Part shown: in pieces, positions 8,516 through 16,607 of the stretch
Position numbering within the stretch: position 1 is the first letter of the stretch
Layout: each line of letters opens with the position of its first letter
Source of the DNA: Erysipelotrichaceae bacterium
Lineage (GTDB): Bacteria; Bacillota_I; Bacilli_A; Erysipelotrichales; Erysipelotrichaceae
NCBI GenBank assembly: GCA_900759455.1
Contig: CAAEVI010000001.1
Coordinates: forward strand, 1 to 29,262
Reading direction: 5' to 3'
Length of the DNA stretch: 29,262 nt
Translations under genes and position numbers: made by a program
Notes under the pieces: model-generated
The model's input: only the letters and a program-made list of their open reading frames with translations
What the model was told of the DNA's origin: nothing
Databases searched by the model: none

Positions 8516-8926
8516 ATGGCACAAATCATTTTTGCCAGTCATGGTGAGCTTTCCAAGGGAATGAAAAATTCAGTATCTATGATTGTGGGAGATTTATCCA
8601 GTGATGTAGAAACTTTCAGTCTATTTCCCGGGCAAAACCCAAGAGATTATTATCAGCAACTATTGAAGCGAGTGCAGGAAACAGATGAGCAGTTTATTAT
8701 TTTGACAGATATCAAAGGAGGCAGTGTTCATACCGCCCTGATGCCTTTGACACAAATGGATAATGTCATTTTATTGTCAGGAATGAATCTGGTCATGGCC
8801 CTGGATGTGTTGCTGAGATATAAAAACAACATAGAACAAAGTGATTTTGATGAATTGCTGCATAGCGCTAAATCCGGAATCACATTAATGAATTCAATCC
8901 AGGATGAGGATGATGAAGATTTTTAG
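8516..8926 (+). CDS. PTS EIIA, mannose family (first operon)
   Basis: Cytoplasmic EIIA that accepts phosphate from HPr and passes it to EIIB. The 136-residue product starts MAQIIFASHGELSKGM, where His9 is the expected phosphorylation site, and carries LTDIKGGSVHTA, a conserved family segment. ATG 8516 was chosen because AAGGAGGT (8501-8508) lies 7 bases before it; an upstream in-frame ATG at 8492 would put that ribosome binding site inside the gene. First gene of the sigma-54 operon and likely equivalent to gfrA of Salmonella. Oddity: it ends in an acidic tail DEDDEDF, similar to the tail of the IIC protein two genes on. Confidence 0.93.
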   Translation: MAQIIFASHGELSKGMKNSVSMIVGDLSSDVETFSLFPGQNPRDYYQQLLKRVQETDEQFIILTDIKGGSVHTALMPLTQMDNVILLSGMNLVMALDVLLRYKNNIEQSDFDELLHSAKSGITLMNSIQDEDDEDF

Positions 8927-8947
8927 AAAGTACGGAGGAAAGATAAT

Positions 8948-9415
8948 ATGATCAAATTATTACGAGTAGATCATCGTTTGCTGCATGGACAAGTGGCTTT
9001 TTCTTGGAAGTCTCACGTAGATGCCGACTGTATCTTAATTGCCAACGATGCGGTAATGAAAGATGATCTTAGAAAAACATCTATCAAATTAGCAAAACCT
9101 GCGGGAACAAAACTTGTTATCAAAAGTATCAAGGATTCGATTGATTCTATTAACAGCGGAGTGACAGATAAATACAAATTGTTGATTGTTGTTGAATCAA
9201 TCAAAGATGCCAGTGAATTGATCCATAATTGTGGCATCAGACATTTGAATTTGGGAGGCACCAAAGCAACAAGTCAAACAAGGAATATTTCAAAGGCTGT
9301 GAACATTACAGAAGAAGAAACAGCGATTTTAAAAGATCTGGTAGCCGATGGAGTAGATGTGGAAATTCAGATGGTGCCGGATGATGCAGCTGTAAAAGTC
9401 GAAAAAGTATTATAG
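8948..9415 (+). CDS. PTS EIIB, mannose/sorbose family (first operon)
   Basis: Cytoplasmic EIIB that phosphorylates the sugar during transport through IIC/IID. The 155-residue product begins MIKLLRVDHRLLHGQVAFSW, the RxDxRLxHGQV signature, making His13 the phospho-acceptor. The C-terminus (VEIQMVPDDAAVKVEKVL) matches the usual end of the family. A GGAGG lies about 9 bases before the ATG. It sits between EIIA and IIC in the canonical order and is likely equivalent to gfrB. Confidence 0.94.
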   Translation: MIKLLRVDHRLLHGQVAFSWKSHVDADCILIANDAVMKDDLRKTSIKLAKPAGTKLVIKSIKDSIDSINSGVTDKYKLLIVVESIKDASELIHNCGIRHLNLGGTKATSQTRNISKAVNITEEETAILKDLVADGVDVEIQMVPDDAAVKVEKVL

Positions 9416-9426
9416 GAGGAAGAGAT

Positions 9427-10203
9427 ATGTTTCAAGCAATATTATTAGGTCTTGTAGCGATGATCGGAAATGCGGAATATCTATTTGGTACATGTTTGCT
9501 TTCCAGACCTATCGTTATGGGAACATTGACGGGAATTGTGCTGGGAGATATTCCGACCGGAGTATCTTTGGGAGCAACACTTGAATTAGCATTTATGGGG
9601 GCATTTTCAATCGGGGCAAGCATTCCGCCGGAAATGATTTCCGGAACGGTGTTGGGAACTGCTTTTACAATTACGACAGGTGCCGGACCGGAAACAGCAT
9701 TGACAGTAGGTCTTCCGGTAGCTTCTCTTGTATTGATTGCCAAGAACATCGGAATGGTATTTATTCTCCCTCCGTTTGTTCATAAAGCGGATGACTATGC
9801 GAAACAAGGAAATATGCGCGGAGTAGCTTTGATGCATTTCCTGGGAGGATTCTTCGGTGTCAACTTGATCATTGGTCTGTGTGTTGGATGCGGTTTCTAT
9901 GCCGGAGGTTCAGCAGTAGAAGCTCTGCTTAATATGATACCTGACTGGGTAAACAATGGATTGCAAATTACAATGGGCTTACTTCCGGCAATCGGATTTG
10001 GTCTGTTACTGAAAATGATCATGAACAAGGGACTTGCATGTTTCTTCCTGCTGGGATTTGCATTGTCAGTATATTTGGAAATCCCTACAACCGGAATAGC
10101 CATTTTCGGTGCAATCATCGCCATTGTATTAACACAGTTAAAATCAAATGCGTCTGCACTTAACACGCAAGGAGGAGGTTTGGACGAAGATGACGACTTC
10201 TAA
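9427..10203 (+). CDS. PTS IIC membrane component, mannose family (first operon)
   Basis: Integral membrane channel part of the permease. The 258-residue hydrophobic product has the family's N-terminal region, including GLVAMIGNAEYLFGTCLLSR and LGDIPTGVSLGATLELAFMG, several predicted membrane spans and a short hydrophilic C-terminal tail ending DEDDDF. AGGAGGA precedes the ATG. The stop overlaps the IID start by 14 bases, so IIC and IID synthesis should be coupled. Likely equivalent to gfrC. Confidence 0.94.
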   Translation: MFQAILLGLVAMIGNAEYLFGTCLLSRPIVMGTLTGIVLGDIPTGVSLGATLELAFMGAFSIGASIPPEMISGTVLGTAFTITTGAGPETALTVGLPVASLVLIAKNIGMVFILPPFVHKADDYAKQGNMRGVALMHFLGGFFGVNLIIGLCVGCGFYAGGSAVEALLNMIPDWVNNGLQITMGLLPAIGFGLLLKMIMNKGLACFFLLGFALSVYLEIPTTGIAIFGAIIAIVLTQLKSNASALNTQGGGLDEDDDF

Positions 10204-11014
10204 TGAGAGAAAACTAACGAAAAAAGAAATTAATAAAGTATTCTGGAGATCCTTTGGTCTGGAGTGGGACTGGAACTACGAAAGACAAATGAACATGGGC
10301 TATTGTTACTGCATGCTGCCGGTAATTGAAAAATTATATCCGAATAAAGAAGATCAAATTGCGGCAATGGAACGTCATCTGGAATTCTTCAATACAACGC
10401 CTCAGCTTGCAACTTTGATCTTGGGTGTTAGTGCTGCCATGGAGGAAAACAATGCCAATGATCCGAATTTCGATACAGAAAGCATCAACAATGTAAAAGT
10501 GTCATTGATGGGTCCTCTTGCCGGTATCGGAGATTCCTTTATCTGGGGGACACTTCGTATCATTGCCACAGGTGTAGGTCTGTCTTTAGCAACTCAGGGA
10601 AATATTTTGGGACCGATCCTGTTTTTACTGGTATTCAATATTCCGGCTCAGGGACTTCGCTGGTATTTAATGCGCACCGGTTATAAGCTGGGAAGCACAT
10701 TCCTGACGAAAATTCAGGCTTCCGGATTGATGGATAAGCTAACGTATGGAGCGAGTGTGTTAGGTTTAATTGTTGTGGGGGCAATGACAGCAGGAAATGT
10801 TGTGGTCAATTTCCCTTTAGCATTGGGATCAGGAGATGAAGCAACGACTGTCGGAAACATCTTGGATTCTATTATGCCGGGTCTTGCACCGTTGATGTTT
10901 ACCTTACTTGTTTACTGGCTGCTGAAAAAGAAAAATGTAAAAACAACGACATTATTGCTGATGTGTGTAGCAATCGGATTAATTGGATCATTCTTTGGAA
11001 TTTTAGGTGTATAA
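10190..11014 (+). CDS. PTS IID membrane component, mannose family (first operon)
   Basis: Second membrane subunit of the permease, pairing with IIC. The 274-residue product has the IID hallmarks: FWRSFGLEWDWNYERQMNMG near residues 16-35, MLPVIEKLYP, a FFNTTPQLATLILGV segment, SLMGPLAGIGDSF near 105, and a hydrophobic C-terminal half. The start at 10190 is favoured by GGAGGAGGT at 10171-10179, inside the IIC gene; an in-frame ATG at 10148 has no such site and adds non-family residues. Likely equivalent to gfrD. Confidence 0.94.
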   Translation: MTTSNERKLTKKEINKVFWRSFGLEWDWNYERQMNMGYCYCMLPVIEKLYPNKEDQIAAMERHLEFFNTTPQLATLILGVSAAMEENNANDPNFDTESINNVKVSLMGPLAGIGDSFIWGTLRIIATGVGLSLATQGNILGPILFLLVFNIPAQGLRWYLMRTGYKLGSTFLTKIQASGLMDKLTYGASVLGLIVVGAMTAGNVVVNFPLALGSGDEATTVGNILDSIMPGLAPLMFTLLVYWLLKKKNVKTTTLLLMCVAIGLIGSFFGILGV

Positions 11015-11027
11015 AAGGAGTATGAAT

Positions 11028-12023
11028 ATGATTAAATTTAATGAACAGGCAAAAATCGACAGTGTGAACGGAGCATTAGCTCTTCGTCCTAGAATCAATG
11101 AAATCGTAGATGAAATTTGCAAAAACGGATATTCCAACATTTGCTGGCTGGGTATCGGCGGAACGTGGGCCAGCAGCATGCAGGCTACTGTACACATGAA
11201 GGAAATCTCTGCAATTGAAACATGGGCAGAAAACGCTGCGGAATATCTAACAACAGGGAACAAACGTATCACCAAGGACACGGTTGTGGTCATCTCCAGT
11301 GTAACGGGAAACACAAAAGAAGTGGTAGATGCTGTAAAAAAAGTAAAAGAAATCGGTGCTCGTGTCATTGGATTTGTGGATATTGAAAAAGCTGAACTTC
11401 TGGATCTGGCTGACTATAAGATTTCATACCCGATGAACGAACAGTTAAAATTTTTCATGGTAGCAGACCGCTTTATGTATAATGCCGGAGAAATGCCGGA
11501 ATATGATGAAATGTATGCAGAATACGATGCTCATTTGGCTCAGGCATTGGTCGATGTGGAAAAGAAGGCTGATTCATTCGCGCAGGAATTTGCCAAGAAA
11601 CACTGGAATGATGAAATGCATTACTTTGTCGGTGCAGGAAATCAGTGGGGAGCTACTTATTCCTATGCCATGTGTTATTGGGAAGAACAGCTGTGGTTAA
11701 AAACTAAATCTATTACGGCTCCGGAATTCTTCCATGGAATGTTTGAAATTGTTACCAAGGAAACGCCTGTTACAATCTTCGTAGGAGAAGACAGCCAGCG
11801 GCCTCTTTCTGAAAGAGTTGTAAACTTTATTCCTAGAATTTGTGCCAACTATACAGTTATCGATTCTAAGGATTACGAACTGAAAGGAATTAGCGAAAAA
11901 TACAGAAAACATTTGTCTCACCATGTGATGCATGCGGTAAACAATCGAATTGACGTTCATATGGAAATCGAAACACGCCATCCGATGGAAATCCGCCGCT
12001 ATTATCGCCGTTTAGAATATTAA
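11028..12023 (+). CDS. SIS-domain deglycase, FrlB/GfrF-like (fructoselysine 6-phosphate deglycase)
   Basis: Probably cleaves a phosphorylated Amadori compound, such as fructoselysine 6-phosphate, into glucose 6-phosphate and the free amine. The 331-residue product has two SIS folds: WLGIGGTWASSMQATVHM near residues 40-57 and VVISSVTGNTKEVVDAV near 85-101 in the first, HYFVGAGNQWGATYSYA in the second. The C-terminal RHPMEIRRYYRRLEY resembles the end of E. coli FrlB (as recalled, ending ERRYYGGLVEY), with the same arrangement in which Glu and His near the C-terminus act in catalysis. Start at 11028 is set by AAAGGAG seven bases upstream; in-frame GTG 11007 and ATG 11022 are poorly spaced. The gene directly follows IID, as in the gfr operon. 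The exact substrate is inference. Confidence 0.82.
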   Translation: MIKFNEQAKIDSVNGALALRPRINEIVDEICKNGYSNICWLGIGGTWASSMQATVHMKEISAIETWAENAAEYLTTGNKRITKDTVVVISSVTGNTKEVVDAVKKVKEIGARVIGFVDIEKAELLDLADYKISYPMNEQLKFFMVADRFMYNAGEMPEYDEMYAEYDAHLAQALVDVEKKADSFAQEFAKKHWNDEMHYFVGAGNQWGATYSYAMCYWEEQLWLKTKSITAPEFFHGMFEIVTKETPVTIFVGEDSQRPLSERVVNFIPRICANYTVIDSKDYELKGISEKYRKHLSHHVMHAVNNRIDVHMEIETRHPMEIRRYYRRLEY

Positions 12024-12027
12024 GATC

Positions 12028-12054
12028 AAGGTGGAGAAATCCACCTTCTTTTTT
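12028..12054 (+). terminator. Internal terminator-like hairpin between the two SIS genes
   Basis: Perfect 8-bp stem AAGGTGGA/TCCACCTT capped by a GAAA tetraloop, followed by CTTTTTT. It looks like an intrinsic terminator inside an otherwise continuous operon; AGGAGG for the next gene comes immediately after the T-run. It probably reduces or stages expression of the second SIS gene and the HAD gene, or protects the upstream mRNA end. Confidence 0.8.
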
Positions 12055-12065
12055 AGGAGGAAAAT

Positions 12066-13145
12066 ATGACTAAATATACAATGTTGGATTATGTCAAAGA
12101 AGCGCCGGAAGTCGCAAGAAAAAATATTCAACGATATCAGGAACTGGTTGATCCCCTTCTCAGTCTTATGCAGAAAAGAGAATACCGATCTATCTGGCTG
12201 GTTGCTTCCGGTTCCAGTTATAATGCCTGTTTTGCGGCAAGACCTTTTATGCGTAAAGTGTTGAAAAAGGAAGTAAAGATTATTACTCCCTATACTTTTA
12301 CTTATTATGAACACGATGTAAAAGATGAAGATCTAGTTTTAGTTGTTACACAAAGCGGGCTGAGTACAAATGCCATTGAAGCAATTCAGACTTTAAATAA
12401 CATGGGACATATTTCCATTTGTTTAACAGGAAACGTGGAAAGTGATGTTAAAAATTATGCAACACTTGTGTTGGATTATGGTGTAGGTGAAGAACTGGTT
12501 GGCTATGTAACAAAAGGAGTTACCAGTTTATGTCTATTTTTAATTTTATTAAGCATTGCTTACGCACATCAGGAAGGGTATCTGTCCGAGGTGGAAAAAG
12601 CTGTTAATTTAAATGAACAGATGATAGAAAAAACACTTCAGTTCATTCGCACAAATTATAAAGCTCTCTCTTCCATGAACTGGGTATACTCGATTGGAGC
12701 AGGTTCGAACTATGGGACAGCTTTGGAAAGTGCCTTGAAGATGGGAGAAACAATTCATATTCCAAGCTGTGCCTATGAAATTGAAGAATATATCCATGGT
12801 CCAAATCTTCAGTTGACACCGCAATACAATGTTTTTATCTATGATGAGAACGATGAAGCGTCAACGCGTGTGGAACAAATTTATAAAGCAACTTCTAAAG
12901 TGACAGATCGTGTATTCATGATCAGCGCCAATAAGAATTTTAAAAATGATAAGCGTGTAATTGTTCTGGAAGATGCTCCGCTTCCTGAGTTGTGTGCATT
13001 GGTATATCTTCCATTTGTTCAACTGGTTAGCTTTGTTATCTCGGACGAAACACACCGTATCAAGCAACATCCGTTAATGAAGGAGTTTAAAACAATTGCT
13101 GCTGCTAAGACAGAAAACTTTGTGAATTATGATGAAGATGATTAA
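12066..13145 (+). CDS. SIS-domain sugar isomerase/deglycase, GfrE/GlmS-C-like
   Basis: Tandem SIS protein of 359 residues resembling the isomerase half of GlmS without the glutaminase domain. Features: WLVASGSSYNACFAARPFM near residues 44-62, VVTQSGLSTNAIEAI near 93-107 (the S-G-x-T/S phosphosugar loop), WVYSIGAGSNYGTALESALK near 205-224 and YEIEEYIHGPNLQL near 237-250, matching the GlmS E-x-x-HGP segment. In Salmonella the gfr operon pairs a second deglycase, GfrE, for glucoselysine 6-phosphate with GfrF; this gene is the natural counterpart. AGGAGG lies 6 bases before the ATG. The acidic end (YDEDD) overlaps the HAD gene. AgaS-like or glucosamine 6-phosphate deaminase-like activity remains possible. 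Confidence 0.8.
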   Translation: MTKYTMLDYVKEAPEVARKNIQRYQELVDPLLSLMQKREYRSIWLVASGSSYNACFAARPFMRKVLKKEVKIITPYTFTYYEHDVKDEDLVLVVTQSGLSTNAIEAIQTLNNMGHISICLTGNVESDVKNYATLVLDYGVGEELVGYVTKGVTSLCLFLILLSIAYAHQEGYLSEVEKAVNLNEQMIEKTLQFIRTNYKALSSMNWVYSIGAGSNYGTALESALKMGETIHIPSCAYEIEEYIHGPNLQLTPQYNVFIYDENDEASTRVEQIYKATSKVTDRVFMISANKNFKNDKRVIVLEDAPLPELCALVYLPFVQLVSFVISDETHRIKQHPLMKEFKTIAAAKTENFVNYDEDD

Positions 13146-13794
13146 GGCGGTTATTTTTGATATGGATGGTTTGATGTTTGATACAGAAAGACCATATATA
13201 GACTTATTGGTAAAAATATGCCGGGAAAGAAATTTAAATTTTCCGACAGAATATGTTCGAGAGCTGATCGGAGTAAGCTCGGTTACGGTGGAAAAATATG
13301 AAAATAATTATCCCGGGATCATAGAAGCAATGAATCAGGTCGATAGAGATTATGATGATTATTTCTTTTCTTTATATCCGACGCCGGGAAGCGCAAATAA
13401 AAAAGGTTTGGAAGAACTTTTTGACTATCTTAATAAAAACGGGTATAAAAAAGCGATTGCTTCGAGTTCAAGAGAAAGACATATTAAAAATTTGGTACGA
13501 TATTCAAATGTGGATATGAAATTAGATGCAATCGTATCAAGTCACAGTGATTTTCCTTCGAAGCCGGATCCTGCAGTCTTTATAGAAGCAGCAAAAAGGC
13601 TGGATGTGAATCCTGATGAATGTCTCGTGTTGGAAGACAGCAAATATGGAATTATGGCCGCTAATAGGGCAGGTATGCATAGAGTATGGATTCCGGACAT
13701 GATAACGGATAGTTCCGATTTTCAGGATAATCTGGAATTCAAATGTAATGACCTATCTGAAGTGATTTCTATATTAGAAACAGCATTATCTTAA
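13129..13794 (+). CDS. HAD-superfamily sugar phosphatase, beta-phosphoglucomutase-like
   Basis: HAD subfamily IA hydrolase of 221 residues. Motif I is FDMDGLMFDTE (nucleophile and acid/base aspartates at the first two D), motif II ASSSR near 113, the motif III lysine is probably in SKPDP near 144, and motif IV VLEDSKYGIMAANRAG near 163. A helical cap lies between motifs I and II, as in beta-phosphoglucomutase-like phosphatases. The likely substrate is a small sugar phosphate. It overlaps the preceding SIS gene, so it belongs to the same operon; it may recycle or detoxify a phosphorylated Amadori intermediate. Start is uncertain: ATG 13129, 13132 and 13138 are all in frame and none has a good ribosome binding site. 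Confidence 0.85.
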   Translation: MMKMIKAVIFDMDGLMFDTERPYIDLLVKICRERNLNFPTEYVRELIGVSSVTVEKYENNYPGIIEAMNQVDRDYDDYFFSLYPTPGSANKKGLEELFDYLNKNGYKKAIASSSRERHIKNLVRYSNVDMKLDAIVSSHSDFPSKPDPAVFIEAAKRLDVNPDECLVLEDSKYGIMAANRAGMHRVWIPDMITDSSDFQDNLEFKCNDLSEVISILETALS

Positions 13795-13929
13795 ATGAGA
13801 TGTATTATGAGTGATACTATAGTTATGACGATTATAAGAAAAACCGGTTAAATTGTTTTACTTTCAAAAGGTTGCAGAAACAAAAATGATAAAGTAAGAT
13901 TATGTTCTTTATCGATCATTCGTATAGTA

Positions 13930-13959
13930 AAAAAGCAGAATCATTTTCTGCTTTTTTTT
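13930..13959 (+). terminator. Intrinsic terminator of the sigma-54 operon
   Basis: Stem AGCAGAA/TTCTGCT (13934-13940/13946-13952), extended by A-T pairs on the outer side, with eight T residues. It lies 135 bases after the HAD gene and marks the end of the PTS/deglycase operon. Confidence 0.88.
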
Positions 13960-14323
13960 GAGATAATTATATGTTGAAGGTGATCTTCCGTATGAGTGAT
14001 TGTTGTAATGTGATAAGCATGTCGTTTTTCTTATAAGGTCTGTTTGGTCATAAGAATCTATCGTTCAAAATAAACATAGTAAATATTGAAGGTTTTTTAT
14101 CCATGAGAGAGCCTAACTCTGTATACTATATAGATAATGAGAAACAAGGATATTAAGTAATATTTTATTTCACTGGAAAAGTATATATTATATAATTTTC
14201 TAATGTAAAAGGGGATTAAATATTATTTAGTTTATTCCTTATTATATAGTGAATTGTCCATTAATGAAATCATATGTGTTAAAATAAATAAAGCTTAGAT
14301 AATGTGAGTATTGAGGTGTTTAG
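13960..14323. other. AT-rich intergenic stretch before the helicase island
   Basis: No gene or RNA family is recognised. The sequence is very AT-rich (for example the TATATTATATAAT segment around 14180-14195). A GATAAT (14298-14303) could be a -10 for the following gene, but its -35 is poor. GAGGTG lies 6 bases before the ATG at 14324. It forms the left boundary of the four-gene island. Confidence 0.4.
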
Positions 14324-16216
14324 ATGCTGATTTATGAAGGAACAAAGGATAATTTTTTAATGAGTGTAGAGCAAGATACAATTGCAGTAGAAATAGAGAA
14401 CAATATTTATGAAAGAATGCATCGCCATACAGCGAAAAATGAATTTCGTGCATGGGAAAATTCTATGGAATACATGTATAAGGTTTTGAATGATCGAGAG
14501 ATTCCGTCGGATGCGGGGATTGCTATAGAGTATAATATTCCACAGACATCTAAACGGGTGGATTTTTTAATATCGGGGTATGGAAAAAAAGAAAGTGCTA
14601 ATATTGTTTTAATTGAATTAAAACAATGGGATGAACTGGAGGCGATTCCAGGACGGGATGGTCTGGTAGAAACGTACACCGGAAATGCTTTAAGACAAGT
14701 TGTACATCCATCTTATCAGGCGTGGTCATACGCAATGCTAATTAGTGATTATAATGCTTCTGTGCAGGAAGGAATGGTATCCATTCGCCCTTGTGCATAT
14801 TTACATAACTACAGACGACATGATCAAGACCCGCTTGATGCTGAGCAGTATGCAATTTATCTCGAAGATGCCCCGACGTTTACACGTGGGGAAGTTACTA
14901 AGTTAAGAGAATTTATTAAGAAAAACATACAAACAGGGGATAATAAAGAATTGATTTATAAGATTGATTCAGGTCGCATCAAGCCTTCGAAAAGCCTTCA
15001 AGATTCCATTGCAAAAATGTTGAAAGGTAACCGTGAGTTTATCATGTTGGATGAACAAAAAGTTATTTATGAAGAAGTCTTAAATGAAGCAAGGCAATCC
15101 GTTAAAGATGAAAAAAAGAGGGTTTTAATTATCAAAGGAGGACCGGGAACCGGTAAAAGTGTTGTCGCAATTAATCTGCTTGCCCAATTAACAAAAGAAG
15201 ATCAGTTTTGCCAGTATGTATCAAAGAATTCGGCACCGAGAAATGTGTATCGCAAAAAATTAAAAGGAAGTATTAGGAAAAGCAGTGTTGATAATATGTT
15301 TAAAAGCTCAGGTGTTTATACTGAAACTGAAAGTAATATGATTGATACGATTCTTGTAGATGAAGCACATCGATTAAATGAAAAATCAGGAATGTTTCAT
15401 AACATAGGAGAGAATCAGATTAAGGAAATCATTCATTCGGCAAAATGCAGTGTATTCTTTATTGACGAAAGTCAAAGGGTTACACTTCAAGATATAGGTC
15501 GAATCTCAGAGATAAAAAAATGGGCAGAAAAAGAAAATGCACGGGTAAAAGAAATGGAATTGGCATCACAGTTCAGGTGTAACGGCTCAAATGGATATCT
15601 AGCATGGTTGGATCACATATTGCAAATTCGGGATACTGCCAACTATGATATGGAAGGAATAGATTATGAAATCCGGATTATTGATTCTCCAAAAGAAATG
15701 CAGGAATTAATTGTTGATAAAAATCGCATTTCAAAAAATAAAGCAAGAATTTTAGCAGGTTATTGTTGGGACTGGAAAAAAGAAGGTGTAAATGATACCT
15801 CAGTACACGATATCATAATTGATGATTTTGAGATTAGCTGGAATTTAAAAAATACAACTACTTTTGCGATAGATGATGATTCTATCAATGAAGCAGGATG
15901 TATCCATACTTCCCAAGGATTAGAATTTGATTATGTGGGGGTTATTATTGGTAATGACATGCGTTATGAAAATGGAAAAATCATTACAGACTTTACAAAA
16001 AGAGCAAAAACAGATCAATCATTGAAAGGTATAAAAAAATTATATAAAGAAAATCCAGAGTTTGCGAAAAAAGAAGCAGATGAAATTATAAAAAACACAT
16101 ATCGTACATTGATGACACGTGGTATGAAAGGTTGTTATGTATATTGTACAGATTCTCAGCTGTCTGATTACTTTAAGGAATGTTTGAAGATACAAAAAAG
16201 TGAGGATAAGAAATGA
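14324..16216 (+). CDS. DUF2075 helicase with N-terminal PD-(D/E)XK nuclease-like domain
   Basis: 630-residue protein joining a nuclease-like and a superfamily 1 helicase-like domain. The N-terminal part (about 20-170) contains RVDFLISG and, after 14 residues, IELKQW, giving a D80...E98-x-K100 arrangement of PD-(D/E)XK nucleases. The DUF2075 motor (about 240-620) has Walker A GGPGTGKS (272-279), DEAH (346-349), a FFIDESQRV motif (378-386), QFR (416-418), HTSQGLEFDYVGV (528-540) and TRGMKGCYVYC (598-608), the last two resembling SF1 motifs V and VI. The expected role is ATP-driven nucleic acid translocation or unwinding with cleavage; members occur in defence and repair neighbourhoods. Its stop overlaps the next start (ATGA), tying it to the pyrophosphohydrolase. 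Target and trigger are unknown. Confidence 0.85.
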   Translation: MLIYEGTKDNFLMSVEQDTIAVEIENNIYERMHRHTAKNEFRAWENSMEYMYKVLNDREIPSDAGIAIEYNIPQTSKRVDFLISGYGKKESANIVLIELKQWDELEAIPGRDGLVETYTGNALRQVVHPSYQAWSYAMLISDYNASVQEGMVSIRPCAYLHNYRRHDQDPLDAEQYAIYLEDAPTFTRGEVTKLREFIKKNIQTGDNKELIYKIDSGRIKPSKSLQDSIAKMLKGNREFIMLDEQKVIYEEVLNEARQSVKDEKKRVLIIKGGPGTGKSVVAINLLAQLTKEDQFCQYVSKNSAPRNVYRKKLKGSIRKSSVDNMFKSSGVYTETESNMIDTILVDEAHRLNEKSGMFHNIGENQIKEIIHSAKCSVFFIDESQRVTLQDIGRISEIKKWAEKENARVKEMELASQFRCNGSNGYLAWLDHILQIRDTANYDMEGIDYEIRIIDSPKEMQELIVDKNRISKNKARILAGYCWDWKKEGVNDTSVHDIIIDDFEISWNLKNTTTFAIDDDSINEAGCIHTSQGLEFDYVGVIIGNDMRYENGKIITDFTKRAKTDQSLKGIKKLYKENPEFAKKEADEIIKNTYRTLMTRGMKGCYVYCTDSQLSDYFKECLKIQKSEDKK

Positions 16217-16560
16217 ACAAGGAAACAATAGAGAAGGTCTTAAAATTCAGAGATGATCGGAACTGGAAACAGTTTCATAACCCGAAAGATTTAGCAGTCT
16301 CCATTAGTTTGGAAGCGGCAGAACTGCTTGAGGTATTTCAGTGGAGTGCAGATGATGTCTGGTGTAAAGAGAAACAGGATAAAATCCGAGAAGAACTGGC
16401 AGATGTGTTGAATTACTGTATTTTAATGGCAGATACTTGTGGATTAGATATGGATGAAATTATATTGGAAAAGGTAAAGAAAAATGCTGAAAAATATCCG
16501 ATAGAAAAAGCTTATGGACATAAGGAAAAATATACTGAGCTAACAAAAGAAAAAAACTGA
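16213..16560 (+). CDS. MazG-like nucleotide pyrophosphohydrolase
   Basis: All-alpha NTP pyrophosphatase of 115 residues, similar to the short MazG/RS21-C6 (dCTP pyrophosphatase) type. The metal-binding helices are visible: SLEAAELLEVFQW with E34, E37 and E40, and EELADVLNY with E61 and D64, matching the ExxE...ExxD pattern. It should hydrolyse an NTP or dNTP to NMP and pyrophosphate, clearing abnormal nucleotides or depleting a nucleotide pool. It is translationally coupled to the helicase-nuclease gene by a 4-base overlap, suggesting joint function. The exact nucleotide cannot be deduced from sequence. Confidence 0.88.
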   Translation: MNKETIEKVLKFRDDRNWKQFHNPKDLAVSISLEAAELLEVFQWSADDVWCKEKQDKIREELADVLNYCILMADTCGLDMDEIILEKVKKNAEKYPIEKAYGHKEKYTELTKEKN

Positions 16561-16607
16561 TATTTCATTAAAATATATTAAAACAGTATTTTAAACGAGG
16601 TGGTGAA

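Noticed and set aside
10148..10189. Longer start for the IID gene
   Set aside because: It would place the strong GGAGGAGGT inside the coding region and add residues not found in IID proteins.
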